DNA of 64,000 bases from Cedecea colo (GTDB lineage: Bacteria > Pseudomonadota > Gammaproteobacteria > Enterobacterales > Enterobacteriaceae): the NCBI RefSeq assembly GCF_011808225.1, contig NZ_SOYS01000001.1:62001-126000 (forward strand), in the 5' to 3' direction. Positions within the stretch are counted from its first letter, which is position 1. Each line of letters opens with the position of its first letter. Shown piece after piece: positions 1 to 10,694 of this stretch. The position numbers were made by a program, and so were the translations under genes. The notes under the pieces were generated by a model, which did not search any database, was not told where the DNA came from, and worked only from the letters and a program-made list of their open reading frames with translations.

Positions 1-312
1 TTTATCGATCTCTACTTCAGCATACGACACCCATGGATGGTCACATGCGATATTGAGCACATCCTGAGTTAATTTTTCCAGCAGAGAGAAGCGGTTATTC
101 TCCACTAACTGAATGATGCTCTTGGTGATGGTGCGGTAGTTAAGCGCATCGTTGATGTCTTCACTGGCGCGGGCCCGGTCTGCGGGATAATAAATCGCGA
201 CGTTGACGACGATATCCTGACGGTTGGCGATCTCTTCTTCTTTAATGCCGATAAAAGTGCGCAGGCGGAGATTTTTAATGCGGATAATAGCGTCTGGCTG
301 AGGGGATGACAT
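1..312 (-). CDS. folX: Dihydroneopterin triphosphate 2'-epimerase, C-terminus cut by window edge
   Basis: FolX epimerises 7,8-dihydroneopterin triphosphate at C2' in the cytoplasm and is a paralogue of dihydroneopterin aldolase FolB. The 104 visible codons begin [20 protein letters not shown] and match E. coli FolX (120 aa) almost residue for residue, including the segment [17 protein letters not shown] and the [15 protein letters not shown] helix. Only about 15 C-terminal residues lie beyond the window. The ATG is preceded on the minus strand by GGAGG at good spacing. It is followed downstream in the window by yfcG on the same strand, as in E. coli. Identity is seen directly; function is from the family. 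Confidence 0.96.
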   Translation of the reverse strand, partial: MSSPQPDAIIRIKNLRLRTFIGIKEEEIANRQDIVVNVAIYYPADRARASEDINDALNYRTITKSIIQLVENNRFSLLEKLTQDVLNIACDHPWVSYAEVEIDK

Positions 313-382
313 TGCAGGTTTCCTCCGTGTATAGCTTCCCGCCACAGATTACACCACAGCGGGAAGATTTAGACACGCGGCC

Positions 383-1809
<1,427 letters not shown>

Positions 1810-1866
1810 TTCGCACGGCTTTGTTCGCTATCATTAAGCCCGCTAGCATACAAGAGATGTGGATTT

Positions 1867-2451
1867 ATGAAGCTGATGTTTGTCTCGGATATTCATGGGT
1901 CGCTGCCGGCAATCGAGAAAGCGCTGGCAATTTTTGCGCAAAGCGGCGCCCAGTGGCTTATTTTAGTTGGCGATTTGCTCAACCATGGGCCGCGCAATGC
2001 CCTGCCGGAGGGATACGATCCGGCGGCGGTAGCGCAGCGGCTTAACGGCGTGGCGGATAAAATCATCGCCGTACGCGGCAATTGCGACAGCGAATTTGAT
2101 CAGCTGCTGTTGCACTTTCCCATTACCGCGCCTTTTGCCCAGATTCTGTTGCCGGGACAGCGTTTATTTGTTACCCACGGTCATCTCTTTAATCCTGATA
2201 ATTTGCCACCTTTGGCACCACACGACGCGCTGATTTTCGGCCATACTCATCTTCCGGTAGCTGAAAAACGTGACGGGCTTTATTTCTTCAACCCGGGTTC
2301 CGTGAGCATGCCGAAAGGGGATTTTGAAGCGAGCTACGGTATGTTGAATGACGGTGTTCTGACCGTTCACACGCTGAATAATGATGGGGTTATTGCGCAG
2401 GTCGGCATTACCCCGTACCTTACCGTTTGTAAAACCGATAACGCGCCGTAA
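1867..2451 (+). CDS. yfcE: Metallophosphodiesterase YfcE
   Basis: Calcineurin-like (MPP superfamily) Mn-dependent phosphodiesterase active on bis-pNPP and similar artificial substrates in E. coli; the physiological substrate is unknown. The metal motifs are in order: SDIHGSLPA near the N-terminus, [20 protein letters not shown] and GHTHLP. At 194 aa it is about ten residues longer than the E. coli protein (184 aa), the extra being a C-terminal tail after the AQVGI segment. The ATG follows a GAGATG site. Tightly followed by yfcD (26 nt). Confidence 0.95.
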   Translation: MKLMFVSDIHGSLPAIEKALAIFAQSGAQWLILVGDLLNHGPRNALPEGYDPAAVAQRLNGVADKIIAVRGNCDSEFDQLLLHFPITAPFAQILLPGQRLFVTHGHLFNPDNLPPLAPHDALIFGHTHLPVAEKRDGLYFFNPGSVSMPKGDFEASYGMLNDGVLTVHTLNNDGVIAQVGITPYLTVCKTDNAP

Positions 2452-2477
2452 GAGCGCCCTTTAGAGAAGGTTTCCCG

Positions 2478-3020
2478 ATGGTGGAACAGAGTCATGTTGT
2501 TGGCACGGAATGGGTGGATATTGTCAATGAAGACAATGAAGTGATAGCGCAAGCCAGCCGCGAGCAAATGCGCGCGCAGCGGTTACGCCATCGCGCTACC
2601 TATATTGTCGTTCATGACGGTATGGGCAAAATTCTGGTGCAGCGCCGCACTGAGACGAAAGACTTCCTGCCGGGCATGCTGGATGCCACTGCGGGGGGCG
2701 TCGTTCAGTCTGATGAACAGCTTCTCGATTCTGCGCGTCGCGAGGCGGAAGAAGAGTTAGGTATCGCCGGTGTTCCCTTTGCCGAACATGGTCAGTTCTA
2801 TTTCGAAGATGAGCACTGTCGTGTATGGGGCGGGTTATTCAGCTGCGTCTCGCACGGCCCGTTTGCGCTTCAGGAAGAAGAGGTCAGCGAAGTGAGCTGG
2901 ATGTCTCCGGAAGAAATTACCGCCCGCTGTGATGAGTTCACTCCAGATTCGCTGAAAGCACTATCGCTGTGGATGACGCGCAACGCCAAAAATGAAAAGC
3001 AGTCGGCGACAGCGGAGTAA
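2478..3020 (+). CDS. yfcD: Nudix hydrolase YfcD
   Basis: Nudix family hydrolase related to isopentenyl-diphosphate isomerases by fold; its natural substrate is not established. The Nudix box is complete: GG followed by [10 protein letters not shown] with the metal-binding glutamates. Upstream of it lie the conserved strands [20 protein letters not shown] and [12 protein letters not shown]. The protein is 180 aa, as in E. coli. The C-terminus is the charged tail typical of YfcD. It ends the conserved yfc block; the accessory sugar island starts just after it. Confidence 0.95.
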   Translation: MVEQSHVVGTEWVDIVNEDNEVIAQASREQMRAQRLRHRATYIVVHDGMGKILVQRRTETKDFLPGMLDATAGGVVQSDEQLLDSARREAEEELGIAGVPFAEHGQFYFEDEHCRVWGGLFSCVSHGPFALQEEEVSEVSWMSPEEITARCDEFTPDSLKALSLWMTRNAKNEKQSATAE

Positions 3021-3031
3021 TTTCAGTTTTT

Positions 3032-3062
3032 CAGGGCGGATAAGCCTGCGCCATCCGCCCTG
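3032..3062. repeat. REP-like palindrome between yfcD and rbtK
   Basis: A 10-bp perfect inverted repeat, CAGGGCGGAT / ATCCGCCCTG, with an 11-nt loop. It resembles enterobacterial REP units (GGCGGATAAG core). No T-run follows on either strand, so it is not a classical intrinsic terminator. A sister copy lies at 16206-16230. It marks the junction of the conserved yfc block and the accessory island, between convergent genes. Confidence 0.6.
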
Positions 3063-3084
3063 CGATATTATCCCGTTCCTGCCT

Positions 3085-4704
3085 TCAGCAATCCCGCAAG
3101 GTCTTAGCCGTTTGCTGTAAGAGCTTATAGCTCTCATAGCGCGCCCGGTGCGTCTGGCGATAAGCTTCCCGGGGCTCAAACTGCCTGTCCAGCTTCGTCA
3201 TCAACGACATGGCCTCATTTACGGTTGCGGCCCTGTTTCCGGCGACGGCTCCCAGAATCGCCGAGCCTAACAGTACCGGCTCGCTGCATTTCGTGGAGAG
3301 GATCGGCAGATCGCAGGCGTCGGCGAGCAGTTGGCGGACCAGCGGATGCTGACCCGCGCCGCCGCTGATGGCGATTTTATCCGTCTTAACGCCCTGCTGG
3401 CGTTGCGCATCAACGATCTGCCGCAGCCCGTAACCAATACCGCATAAACCGGCGATATACAGGGCGACCAGATTATCCAGATCCCTCTCCATGCCTAATC
3501 CGGCGATCGCCGCCCGGGCATGAGGATCGGCGAACGGCGCGCGGTTGCCTAAAAATTCAGGCACGACATGTATACCGCGAGCCAGCTCGATGGCGCTTGA
3601 AGGATCGGTGAGTTTAGCCAGCGCCAGGTCGGCCAGGTAAACCGGTAACGGGACGTTAAGCGCCTGAGCCTGTGCGCTTGCCTCGGCAGCGGCGGGATGG
3701 AGAGCCACCAGCCGATCGATAGCGGCGCCAGCAGCGCTTTGTCCGCCTTCGCTTAGCCACATGCCCGGCACCATCGCAGAATAGTAAGGACCCCACACGC
3801 CGGGAATATAAACGGGTTTCTCTGTGGAGGTCATCGTGCAGGCGGAGGTGCCAAAAACCCAGGCAAGGTTGTGCAGCGCGCCATTATCCACGCCCGCCGT
3901 GCCGATCCCGCCCGCGTGGGCGTCAATCATACCGATGGCGACAGGCGTGCCGACAGATAAGCCCATCTCATCAGCCGCAGCGGCGCTGAGCCCCTGGCCG
4001 CAGGGTGTTCCAGGCTCCATGATTTGCTGACCGATACGCACAAATTCCTCGTCCGCCAGCTCATCGAGCCCAATGGTGCGGAAGTAGTCGGGGTCCCAGC
4101 GCTTTTCGTGTGCCAGATAGGTCCATTTACAGGTGACCGTGCAGGTTGAGCGGGCCAGATCGCCCGTGGCGCGCCAGGTGAGAAAGTCCGCCAGGTCGAA
4201 AAACTGCCAGGCCTTATCATAAACGTCCCGGCGGTTCTCCTTCAGCCAGAGGATTTTCGGGGTTTCCATCTCCGGTGAAATTTTACCCCCGACATATTGC
4301 AAAACGGGATGCTCAGTGGCGTTGATTCGTTCGGCCTGCCCGGTGGCGCGATGATCCATCCAGACAATAATATTGCGCTCCGGATAGCTGGCATCGCCTA
4401 CCGGCAGCGGTTCGCCGTCTTGCCCCAGCACCACGAGGGAACAGGTAGCATCAAAACCGATGCCGCTCACGCTTGCCGGTGATACGCCAGCCGCGCTGAC
4501 CGCTTCGCGAATGCTCTGACATACCGCCTGCCAGATTTCGCTACTGGACTGCTCAACTTTATTTCCCGCGTAGCGATGCAGCGTGACAGGACGCGTGGCG
4601 TGGGCAAGCAAATGCCCTGAAAGATCGAAAATCCCGGCGCGCACGCTGCCCGAACCGACATCCACTCCGATAAGGGTATTTTTTTCTATAGTTTCATTTT
4701 TCAT
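3085..4704 (-). CDS. rbtK: D-ribulokinase of the ribitol operon
   Basis: FGGY-family pentulose kinase that phosphorylates D-ribulose to D-ribulose 5-phosphate in the cytoplasm. At 539 aa it is the expected size for the ribulokinase subgroup. Visible motifs are the ATPase-fold phosphate-1 loop GVDVGSGSVRAG near residue 13, the substrate region GIGFDATCSLVV, the catalytic-Asp region GMIDAHAGGIGTAG, and the adenosine/phosphate-2 region ISGGAGQHPLVRQLLAD. It lies 23 nt behind rbtD on the same strand and ends close to yfcD. In Klebsiella an rbtT permease belongs to this operon; none is present here. Expected to be controlled by RbtR. Family is certain; substrate rests on the operon and on resemblance to Klebsiella RbtK. 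Confidence 0.93.
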   Translation of the reverse strand: MKNETIEKNTLIGVDVGSGSVRAGIFDLSGHLLAHATRPVTLHRYAGNKVEQSSSEIWQAVCQSIREAVSAAGVSPASVSGIGFDATCSLVVLGQDGEPLPVGDASYPERNIIVWMDHRATGQAERINATEHPVLQYVGGKISPEMETPKILWLKENRRDVYDKAWQFFDLADFLTWRATGDLARSTCTVTCKWTYLAHEKRWDPDYFRTIGLDELADEEFVRIGQQIMEPGTPCGQGLSAAAADEMGLSVGTPVAIGMIDAHAGGIGTAGVDNGALHNLAWVFGTSACTMTSTEKPVYIPGVWGPYYSAMVPGMWLSEGGQSAAGAAIDRLVALHPAAAEASAQAQALNVPLPVYLADLALAKLTDPSSAIELARGIHVVPEFLGNRAPFADPHARAAIAGLGMERDLDNLVALYIAGLCGIGYGLRQIVDAQRQQGVKTDKIAISGGAGQHPLVRQLLADACDLPILSTKCSEPVLLGSAILGAVAGNRAATVNEAMSLMTKLDRQFEPREAYRQTHRARYESYKLLQQTAKTLRDC

Positions 4705-4727
4705 CTTCGTAACCGTTTCCCCTGGGA

Positions 4728-5477
4728 TTAGAGATCGACGCTGTTCGGCAGGATGACCAGATCGCGAACGGTTACGTTTTTATTGCGGGTGACCATAAAC
4801 AGCACGGATTCTGCGACTTCAATCGGCTGCATCAGGCTGCCGTTCGCCAGGGCTTCTTCCATTTTTTCTTTCGGCCAGTCGTCCAGCAGGGCGGTGACCA
4901 CCGGGCCCGGCAAGACTGCGCCTACGCGCACGCCGTACTGCGCAACCTGGCGACGGGTAGAGTGAACAAACGCCTGCACGGCGAATTTTGAGGCGGTATA
5001 AATCGGCTCCCAGATGACTGGCACCACGCCGGCAATGGAGCTGGTAAAGATGATGTCGCCTGATTTCTGGGCGATAAGGTGAGGCAGAACCGCGCGGACG
5101 CTGCGGAATGCGGCGTTAATATTCAGATTCAGCACGCGATCCCAGACGTCCGGGTCGCCTTCCGCTATCGGGCCGCCAATGTACGCCCCGGCGTTGGCAT
5201 GGAAGATATCCAGGCGCCCGGCACGTTCCAGAATGCCGGTGAGTATATTATCGACCTGCTGCGGCTGCATAAGATCCACAACCAGCGCAAAGGCGTTTTC
5301 ACCCATTTCCGCCGTCAGTTTTTCCAGCTTTTCGCCGTCACGGTCGATAAGCACAACTTTAGCGCCCGCAGCCAGCAGGGTTCTCGCACATTCAAGGCCG
5401 ATACCTGAAGCAGCGCCGGTAATGGCAGCGACTTTCCCGCTAAGCGAGCTATTCATAGAGGATAAGGCAGTTTTCAT
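4728..5477 (-). CDS. rbtD: Ribitol 2-dehydrogenase (NAD-dependent SDR)
   Basis: Oxidises ribitol to D-ribulose with NAD+. Classical short-chain dehydrogenase of 249 aa: the cofactor motif TGAASGIG is at residues 20-27, NAG at 95-97, the catalytic Ser at 146/147 and YTASK with Tyr160 and Lys164. The protein closely follows the well-studied Klebsiella aerogenes ribitol dehydrogenase, including the [16 protein letters not shown] and [13 protein letters not shown] ends. AAGGA lies 7 nt before the ATG. First gene of a two-gene operon with rbtK, divergent from rbtR, with a palindromic operator in the shared promoter region. Confidence 0.96.
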   Translation of the reverse strand: MKTALSSMNSSLSGKVAAITGAASGIGLECARTLLAAGAKVVLIDRDGEKLEKLTAEMGENAFALVVDLMQPQQVDNILTGILERAGRLDIFHANAGAYIGGPIAEGDPDVWDRVLNLNINAAFRSVRAVLPHLIAQKSGDIIFTSSIAGVVPVIWEPIYTASKFAVQAFVHSTRRQVAQYGVRVGAVLPGPVVTALLDDWPKEKMEEALANGSLMQPIEVAESVLFMVTRNKNVTVRDLVILPNSVDL

Positions 5478-5523
5478 TTTATAATCCTTGTCAGGTGGTC
5501 AGAATTTGTCATGCTATTATTTT

Positions 5524-5541
5524 TGCTCAATCGATAGAGCA
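5524..5541. promoter_or_regulatory. Probable RbtR operator in the rbtD/rbtR divergent promoter
   Basis: An 18-bp palindrome, TGCTCAATCGATAGAGCA, with one mismatched pair; it has the central CG typical of LacI-family operators. It lies 46 bp upstream of the rbtD ATG and about 58 bp upstream of the rbtR GTG, so one site could control both. A related sequence lies upstream of the ABC importer at 16075-16092. Assignment to RbtR is inference from position. Confidence 0.7.
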
Positions 5542-5598
5542 GATTTAGCACCAGATGAAATTTGCGGCAAGCAGGATAAAAAACAGAGAGAAAAATTT

Positions 5599-6609
5599 GT
5601 GATACGCGCCAGGAAAACAAAGAAAATTACCATTTACGATTTGGCGGAAATGACGGGCGTTTCGGCCAGCGCGGTTAGCGCGATCCTTAACGGCAACTGG
5701 AAGAAACGCCGCATCAGCGCAAAACTGGCGGAGAAGGTAACGCAGGTAGCGCAGGAGCAGGGATACGCCGTTAATCGTCAGGCCAGCCTGCTGCGAAAAG
5801 AGAAATCACGCGTCATCGGCATGATTGTGCCGAAATACGATAACCGCTATTTCGGTTCAATCGTTGAAAAGTTTGAAGAAATGGCGCGCGAGCGCGGCCT
5901 TTTCCCTATCATCACCTGCACCCGTCGTGACCCGGAGCTGGAGCTTGAAGCGGTGCGTACCATGCTTTCCTGGCAGGTGGAATGGGTGATCGCGACCGGC
6001 GCGACGCGGCCTGATGAAATCTCCGAGCTGTGCTCGCAGGCGGGCGTACCAACGTTAAACCTCGATCTGCCGGGCACGCTGGCGCCCTCGGTCATTTCAG
6101 ATAATTATGCCGGAGCGAAGGCACTTACCGAACGTGTTTTGCTTACTGCGGAAAAGCGTTTCGGGAAAAAGGTCTCTTTAACTTTTGTCGGCGGCCGCCG
6201 CAATGACCACAACACCCGTGAACGCCTGCGCGGATTCCGCGATGCCCATCAGCAACGGGGATTGCCGGTGTTAGCGAAAAATATCTTTATTGAAGGCTAT
6301 TCATCAAAACACGTGCAGGCGGCGCTGGTTGGGTTTACGCCCCCGGAAGACGGCGTTTATGGCCTGTTTGTGAATTCTACTATATCGCTTGAAGGCGTTG
6401 TGCAGTGGCTGGCCGCGCGAGGGGAAACGGGCGTTCAACAGCCGCCGATGGGCTGCTTTGACTGGGACCCGTTTGTTCCTCTGCTGGGACACGATATCGA
6501 TATGGTTCGCCAGGATGTGCCCGCCATGCTGGAGGCGGTGTTTTCAGTGATTGATTCTGGCGACACCAAAATTCAGTGCATTGAAATTCCACCCACGCTC
6601 GTGCCGTGA
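5599..6609 (+). CDS. rbtR: LacI-family repressor of the ribitol operon
   Basis: Transcriptional regulator with an N-terminal LacI helix-turn-helix (ITIYDLAEMTGVSASAVSAILNG) and a periplasmic-binding-like effector domain (IGMIVPKYDNRYFGSIVEKFEE onward). It closely resembles Klebsiella RbtR, whose inducer is D-ribulose. The open frame extends upstream to 5488, but homology begins just after the GTG at 5599, which follows GAGAG at 8 nt; I used that GTG (336 aa). Divergent from rbtD and convergent with dalR, whose end is 21 nt away: the same back-to-back rbt/dal layout as Klebsiella. Confidence 0.92.
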   Translation: MIRARKTKKITIYDLAEMTGVSASAVSAILNGNWKKRRISAKLAEKVTQVAQEQGYAVNRQASLLRKEKSRVIGMIVPKYDNRYFGSIVEKFEEMARERGLFPIITCTRRDPELELEAVRTMLSWQVEWVIATGATRPDEISELCSQAGVPTLNLDLPGTLAPSVISDNYAGAKALTERVLLTAEKRFGKKVSLTFVGGRRNDHNTRERLRGFRDAHQQRGLPVLAKNIFIEGYSSKHVQAALVGFTPPEDGVYGLFVNSTISLEGVVQWLAARGETGVQQPPMGCFDWDPFVPLLGHDIDMVRQDVPAMLEAVFSVIDSGDTKIQCIEIPPTLVP

Positions 6610-6630
6610 GCCGCCGTTTTACAAGGCGCG

Positions 6631-7629
6631 TCAGCGGGTTAACAGCCAGCGGGCAGTGTGTTCATCGGTAACCAGGCCGTTAACCCATTTGCCCTTGAGC
6701 GCGGCAAAAATGGTGGAGCGTTTATCTTCTCCGCAGGCGGCGGCAATGCGCGGGCACCGGCTGCGGCGGATATCATAGCTGGTAATCAGATTATTGATAT
6801 CGCTCTCAACCACCTCGCCGTTCGCATCAATAAAGCGCCCGAGTATCTCCCCGACCGCGCCCTGCAACGTTAAGGTTTCAAGCTGTGCAGGCGTAATAAA
6901 GCCGTCCCTGAATATCGGGCTTTCCTGCGAGAGCGCGCCGATGCCGACAAAAATAACGTCAGCGTCATATGCGACGCTTAACACATTGTTGAATAAGCGA
7001 TTTGAACACCACATCTGATGTTCAAGAGAGGTTTGCGCATAGCGTGGCGCGGGCCACTGATAGTAATTAGCCTGAATTTTACTTGCCAGCAGCAGGGGAA
7101 CGTCATCGTAGTAGTTACATTTCCCTTCGGCGTCCATGGCGCTGATTAAGGCGACGCAGCGCGCGTTAGGGCTGTCGAAATCGATACGTCTGATGGTCTT
7201 TTTCAGCGTTAACCCGGAGCCGATGCCGATAACCTTGTCGTTGTCCGCCCGCAGGTATTTTTCCATTAGCTGATAGCAACCGAAGGAGACGCTGTCGAGG
7301 GTTATATCGCTGGTAAAGGCCGGTACGATGTTGCACTCAATAAGGTCATATTTCTCTTTGAGCATCTGCGCATAGTTCAGACAGCCTGCGACCGGATGAT
7401 TCAGGCCGATGGACACGATGCCTTCTTCTTTCGCTGCGGCGATCAGTCGCTGCACAACCGGGCGGGAGGTGCCCAGCTGCGCGGCAATTTCGCTCTGATT
7501 TTGCCCGGCAATGTAGTACATCCACGCGGCACGAACTTTCTGATCTAACCGTATATCTTCTTCAGTTATCAATTTTTTCAGCGCCTTAAGTTTTATAGCG
7601 GAAGATTCTCCGCGTGTGCATACCTGCAT
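6631..7629 (-). CDS. dalR: SorC-family regulator of the D-arabinitol operon
   Basis: SorC/DeoR-type regulator: an N-terminal HTH ([39 protein letters not shown]) followed by a sugar-phosphate-isomerase-like effector domain containing [19 protein letters not shown]. It matches the K. pneumoniae DalR type by sequence and by position, divergent from dalD. The start is uncertain: the ATG at 7629 has a weak ribosome site, and a TTG at 7572 preceded by AAGG would give a 313-aa protein starting right before the conserved [13 protein letters not shown]. The regulator probably responds to D-arabinitol or D-xylulose (family knowledge, not seen here). Confidence 0.9.
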   Translation of the reverse strand: MQVCTRGESSAIKLKALKKLITEEDIRLDQKVRAAWMYYIAGQNQSEIAAQLGTSRPVVQRLIAAAKEEGIVSIGLNHPVAGCLNYAQMLKEKYDLIECNIVPAFTSDITLDSVSFGCYQLMEKYLRADNDKVIGIGSGLTLKKTIRRIDFDSPNARCVALISAMDAEGKCNYYDDVPLLLASKIQANYYQWPAPRYAQTSLEHQMWCSNRLFNNVLSVAYDADVIFVGIGALSQESPIFRDGFITPAQLETLTLQGAVGEILGRFIDANGEVVESDINNLITSYDIRRSRCPRIAAACGEDKRSTIFAALKGKWVNGLVTDEHTARWLLTR

Positions 7630-7784
7630 TCTGGCGCGTGGAGCGGGTGCAGGCAACCCTAATTTATTCGCGTATGGTCATTTGTAATTTTATAGATCAT
7701 TTGCTCTTTTGTGACGTAAAGCTCTTAATTAAGTTAATTGTTCTATTACAGTCTTTCCCATCAACTGGAATGGAGAGCAACGTT

Positions 7785-9152
7785 ATGACTACGCAAAATA
7801 CCTGGCTACACATTGGTCTGGGATCGTTTCACCGCGCGCACCAGGCGTGGTATCTGCACCGCCTGATCGCTGAAGGGGATACCCGCTGGCATATCGCCGC
7901 CGGTAACATTCGTCATGATGCGGAGCATGTAGTCGCCGCGCTGACCGCGCAAAACGGGCGCTATGTGCTGGAGACGGTCAGCCCGGAAGGGGAGCGTGAG
8001 TATGAAGAAATCACCTCCATTCAGAAGTTGCTGCCCTGGCAGGCCGATCTCCAGCCGCTGATTGCCGAAGGCGCAAAGCCCGAAACGAAAGTTATCGCCT
8101 TTACCGTAACGGAAGGCGGCTATTACCTGAACACCGTCCACAAGCTGGAAGTCAGCAACGCTGATTTAGCCTGCGATCTGCAGGGCGGCAATAAAACACT
8201 TTATGGCGTTATCACCCGCATTCTTGAACAGCGCATGGCGAACAATGCCGGTCCGTTAACGCTGCTGAACTGCGATAACGTGCGGCATAACGGCGAGCGT
8301 TTCCACGACGGGCTGGTGGAGTTCCTGGTGCTGACGGGAAAACAGGCCGTTATCGACTGGCTAAAAGCCAACGCTAGCTGCCCGAATACGATGGTGGACC
8401 GTATCACGCCGCGCCCGGCGGCCGATCTGCCTGCACGCATTAAAGAGAAAACCGGTATCGATGATAAAGCGCCGGTAATGGGTGAAACCTTTATCCAGTG
8501 GGTGATTGAAGATAACTTCCGCGACGTGCGGCCCAATCTCGAAGCCGTGGGCGTGGAAATGGTGGCATCCGTTATTCCCTACGAAGAGGCAAAAATCCGC
8601 GTTCTCAACGCTTCCCATAGCTGCATCGCCTGGGCCGGTACGCTGATGGGCAAGACGTTTATTCATGAAAGCACGCTGACAGAAACCATCTACGCCGTTG
8701 CGGATCGCTATGTCACGGAAGATGTGATCCCATGCCTTGGCGATAACGGTATCAACCTGCCGAAATACCGTGACGTGGTGCTTAAACGTTTCACCAACCC
8801 GCACATCGAAGACACCAATCAGCGCGTGGCGGCGGACGGTTTCTCCAAAATTCCGGCAATGATTACCCCGACGATGATCGAATGCTATCAGCGTGGCGCC
8901 GCCCCGCACGCGACCGCCATGCTGCCTGCGCTGTTCTTTGTCTTCATGGAGCAGTGGCATAAAGGACAACTGCCTTACGCATACCAGGACGGCATTCTGG
9001 ATGAGAAAGCGGTCCACGCCATGTTTAATGCAGAAGATCCCATTGCGCTTTTCGCCAGCGATAAGGCTCTGTTTGGCGAACTAGCGCAGCGGGAAGATTT
9101 CAGAGCGCTGCTGCGTGAAAAAATTCAGGCTGTCTATTCGCTGATTCGCTGA
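7785..9152 (+). CDS. dalD: D-arabinitol 4-dehydrogenase
   Basis: NAD-dependent polyol dehydrogenase of the mannitol dehydrogenase family; oxidises D-arabinitol to D-xylulose in the cytoplasm. The 455 aa begin [20 protein letters not shown], with the cofactor loop [11 protein letters not shown]. The family block [18 protein letters not shown] follows, with the catalytic Lys upstream in the [10 protein letters not shown]-to-EEAK region. Length and sequence match Klebsiella DalD. The ATG at 7785 is chosen over upstream starts because GGAG lies 9 nt before it and homology starts there. First gene of dalD-dalK-dalT; the gap to dalK is 10 nt. Confidence 0.95.
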   Translation: MTTQNTWLHIGLGSFHRAHQAWYLHRLIAEGDTRWHIAAGNIRHDAEHVVAALTAQNGRYVLETVSPEGEREYEEITSIQKLLPWQADLQPLIAEGAKPETKVIAFTVTEGGYYLNTVHKLEVSNADLACDLQGGNKTLYGVITRILEQRMANNAGPLTLLNCDNVRHNGERFHDGLVEFLVLTGKQAVIDWLKANASCPNTMVDRITPRPAADLPARIKEKTGIDDKAPVMGETFIQWVIEDNFRDVRPNLEAVGVEMVASVIPYEEAKIRVLNASHSCIAWAGTLMGKTFIHESTLTETIYAVADRYVTEDVIPCLGDNGINLPKYRDVVLKRFTNPHIEDTNQRVAADGFSKIPAMITPTMIECYQRGAAPHATAMLPALFFVFMEQWHKGQLPYAYQDGILDEKAVHAMFNAEDPIALFASDKALFGELAQREDFRALLREKIQAVYSLIR

Positions 9153-9162
9153 GGATTAAATC

Positions 9163-10626
9163 ATGTACTTAGGCATCGATCTCGGCACTTCGGAAGTTAA
9201 GGCGCTGGTCATTGACGAAAACGGCGACATCGTTACCAGCCATAGCGCGCCGCTGACTATTCAGCGGCCCCATCCGCACTGGTCAGAACAAAGCCCGCAG
9301 GCCTGGTGGGAAGCCACCGATTACCTGATGACCACCCTTAAAGAGAAATGCGGGCAGCACTGGTCGGCGATAAAAGCTATTGGCCTCTCCGGGCAAATGC
9401 ACGGCGCGGTATTGCTCGACGCGCACGAAGAGGTTATCCGTCCGGCTATTTTGTGGAATGACACGCGCAGCGCATTGGAGTGCGCGGAGCTGGAAGAAAT
9501 TGCCCCGGAACTGCATTCCATCGCCGGTAATCTCGCCATGCCGGGCTTTACAGCGCCGAAGCTGCTGTGGGTTCGCAGGCATGAGCCAGAAAACTTTAAA
9601 CGCGTCGAGACGGTTTTACTGCCGAAAGATTACCTGCGGCTGCGGATGACGGGGGAAAAAATCTCTGACATGTCCGATTCCGCAGGCACGCTGTGGCTTG
9701 ATGTCGCCAGGCGTGACTGGTCAGACAGCCTGCTTGCTAAGTGCGGGCTTTCACGGCGCAACATGCCAGCTCTGGTGGAAGGCTGCGAGGTTTCTGCGAC
9801 GCTCACGCCGGAGATTGCCGAACGATGGGGACTTAACCCGTCAGTAGCGGTGGCCGGTGGCGGTGGCGATAACGCGGTCAGCGCGATTGGCGTGGGTGCG
9901 GTGAATCCGGGTGATGCCTTTATTTCGCTCGGAACCTCCGGGGTGCTGTTTGTGGTGAATGAAGCGTATCGCCCGGCACCCGCATCCGCCGTGCATGCGT
10001 TTTGCCACGTCTTGCCCGACCGCTGGCATCAAATGAGCGTGATGCTAAGCGCCGCCAGCTGTCTGCAATGGTTTTGCCGCCTGGTGGGAATAGCCGAAAC
10101 GGTGCTGCTGGAAGAGGTGGCGCAGCTAAGCGACGGCGAAAGGGCAAATGCGCCGATGTTTCTGCCCTATCTGTCCGGCGAGCGCACGCCGCATAACGAT
10201 CCCAACGCTAAAGGCATGTTCCACGGTCTGACGCATGCCAGCAACCGGGCAACGATGGGCTACGCCGTGCTGGAAGGCGTCAGCTTTGGCCTTGCCGACG
10301 GTCTGCGGGTGCTTCAGGAAAGCGGTACGCATATTCAGCAATGTTCGCTGGTTGGCGGCGGTGCGCGCAGCCCGCTTTGGGCGCAACTGCTGGCGGACGT
10401 GCTCAATATGCCGGTCGTCACGCACAAAGGTGGCGAGACCGGAGGCGCGCTGGGCGCCGCGCGGCTGGCATGTCTGACGACAGGTAAAGATCCGGCAACG
10501 GTTTGTAAAAAGCCGGAAATCTATCAGACGTGGCGTGCCCGTTCCGGGCAGCATGAAAACCTGATGAAAAGATATACGCAGTTTAACGCCCTGTACCTTA
10601 ACGATCTGAATTATAGAACCTTCTGA
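9163..10626 (+). CDS. dalK: D-xylulokinase of the D-arabinitol operon
   Basis: FGGY kinase converting D-xylulose to D-xylulose 5-phosphate, the product entering the pentose phosphate pathway. 487 aa. Visible are the N-terminal phosphate loop YLGIDLGTSEVKALV, the XylB substrate motif LSGQMHGAVLLD, the catalytic-Asp motif GGGGDNAVSAIG, and the adenosine site LVGGGARSPLWAQLLADVL. It sits between dalD and dalT and is a specialised paralogue of XylB. GAGG is present before the ATG. Confidence 0.95.
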   Translation: MYLGIDLGTSEVKALVIDENGDIVTSHSAPLTIQRPHPHWSEQSPQAWWEATDYLMTTLKEKCGQHWSAIKAIGLSGQMHGAVLLDAHEEVIRPAILWNDTRSALECAELEEIAPELHSIAGNLAMPGFTAPKLLWVRRHEPENFKRVETVLLPKDYLRLRMTGEKISDMSDSAGTLWLDVARRDWSDSLLAKCGLSRRNMPALVEGCEVSATLTPEIAERWGLNPSVAVAGGGGDNAVSAIGVGAVNPGDAFISLGTSGVLFVVNEAYRPAPASAVHAFCHVLPDRWHQMSVMLSAASCLQWFCRLVGIAETVLLEEVAQLSDGERANAPMFLPYLSGERTPHNDPNAKGMFHGLTHASNRATMGYAVLEGVSFGLADGLRVLQESGTHIQQCSLVGGGARSPLWAQLLADVLNMPVVTHKGGETGGALGAARLACLTTGKDPATVCKKPEIYQTWRARSGQHENLMKRYTQFNALYLNDLNYRTF

Positions 10627-10645
10627 TTTTAATAATAAAAAATAC

Positions 10646-10663
10646 TCCCGGCTACGGCCGGGG
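10646..10663 (+). promoter_or_regulatory. Intercistronic hairpin between dalK and dalT
   Basis: CCCGGC / GCCGGG, six GC-rich pairs plus a U-G pair, closing a TACG loop. C(UNCG)G loops are unusually stable in RNA. There is no T-run, so it is more likely an RNA-stability or partial attenuation element than a full terminator. It falls in the 68-nt gap before dalT. Confidence 0.55.
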
Positions 10664-10694
10664 TATACCCCTGTACACAATAAACGAGGTCACT

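Noticed and set aside
3021-3084. Remnant of yfcC next to yfcD
   Set aside because: The gap is 64 bp and consists mainly of a REP-like palindrome; no yfcC-like coding is seen here or beside pta.
7657-7784. CRP site in the dalR-dalD promoter region
   Set aside because: A TGTGA half-site is present (TTTGTGACGTAAAG), but no matching second half at the correct spacing.
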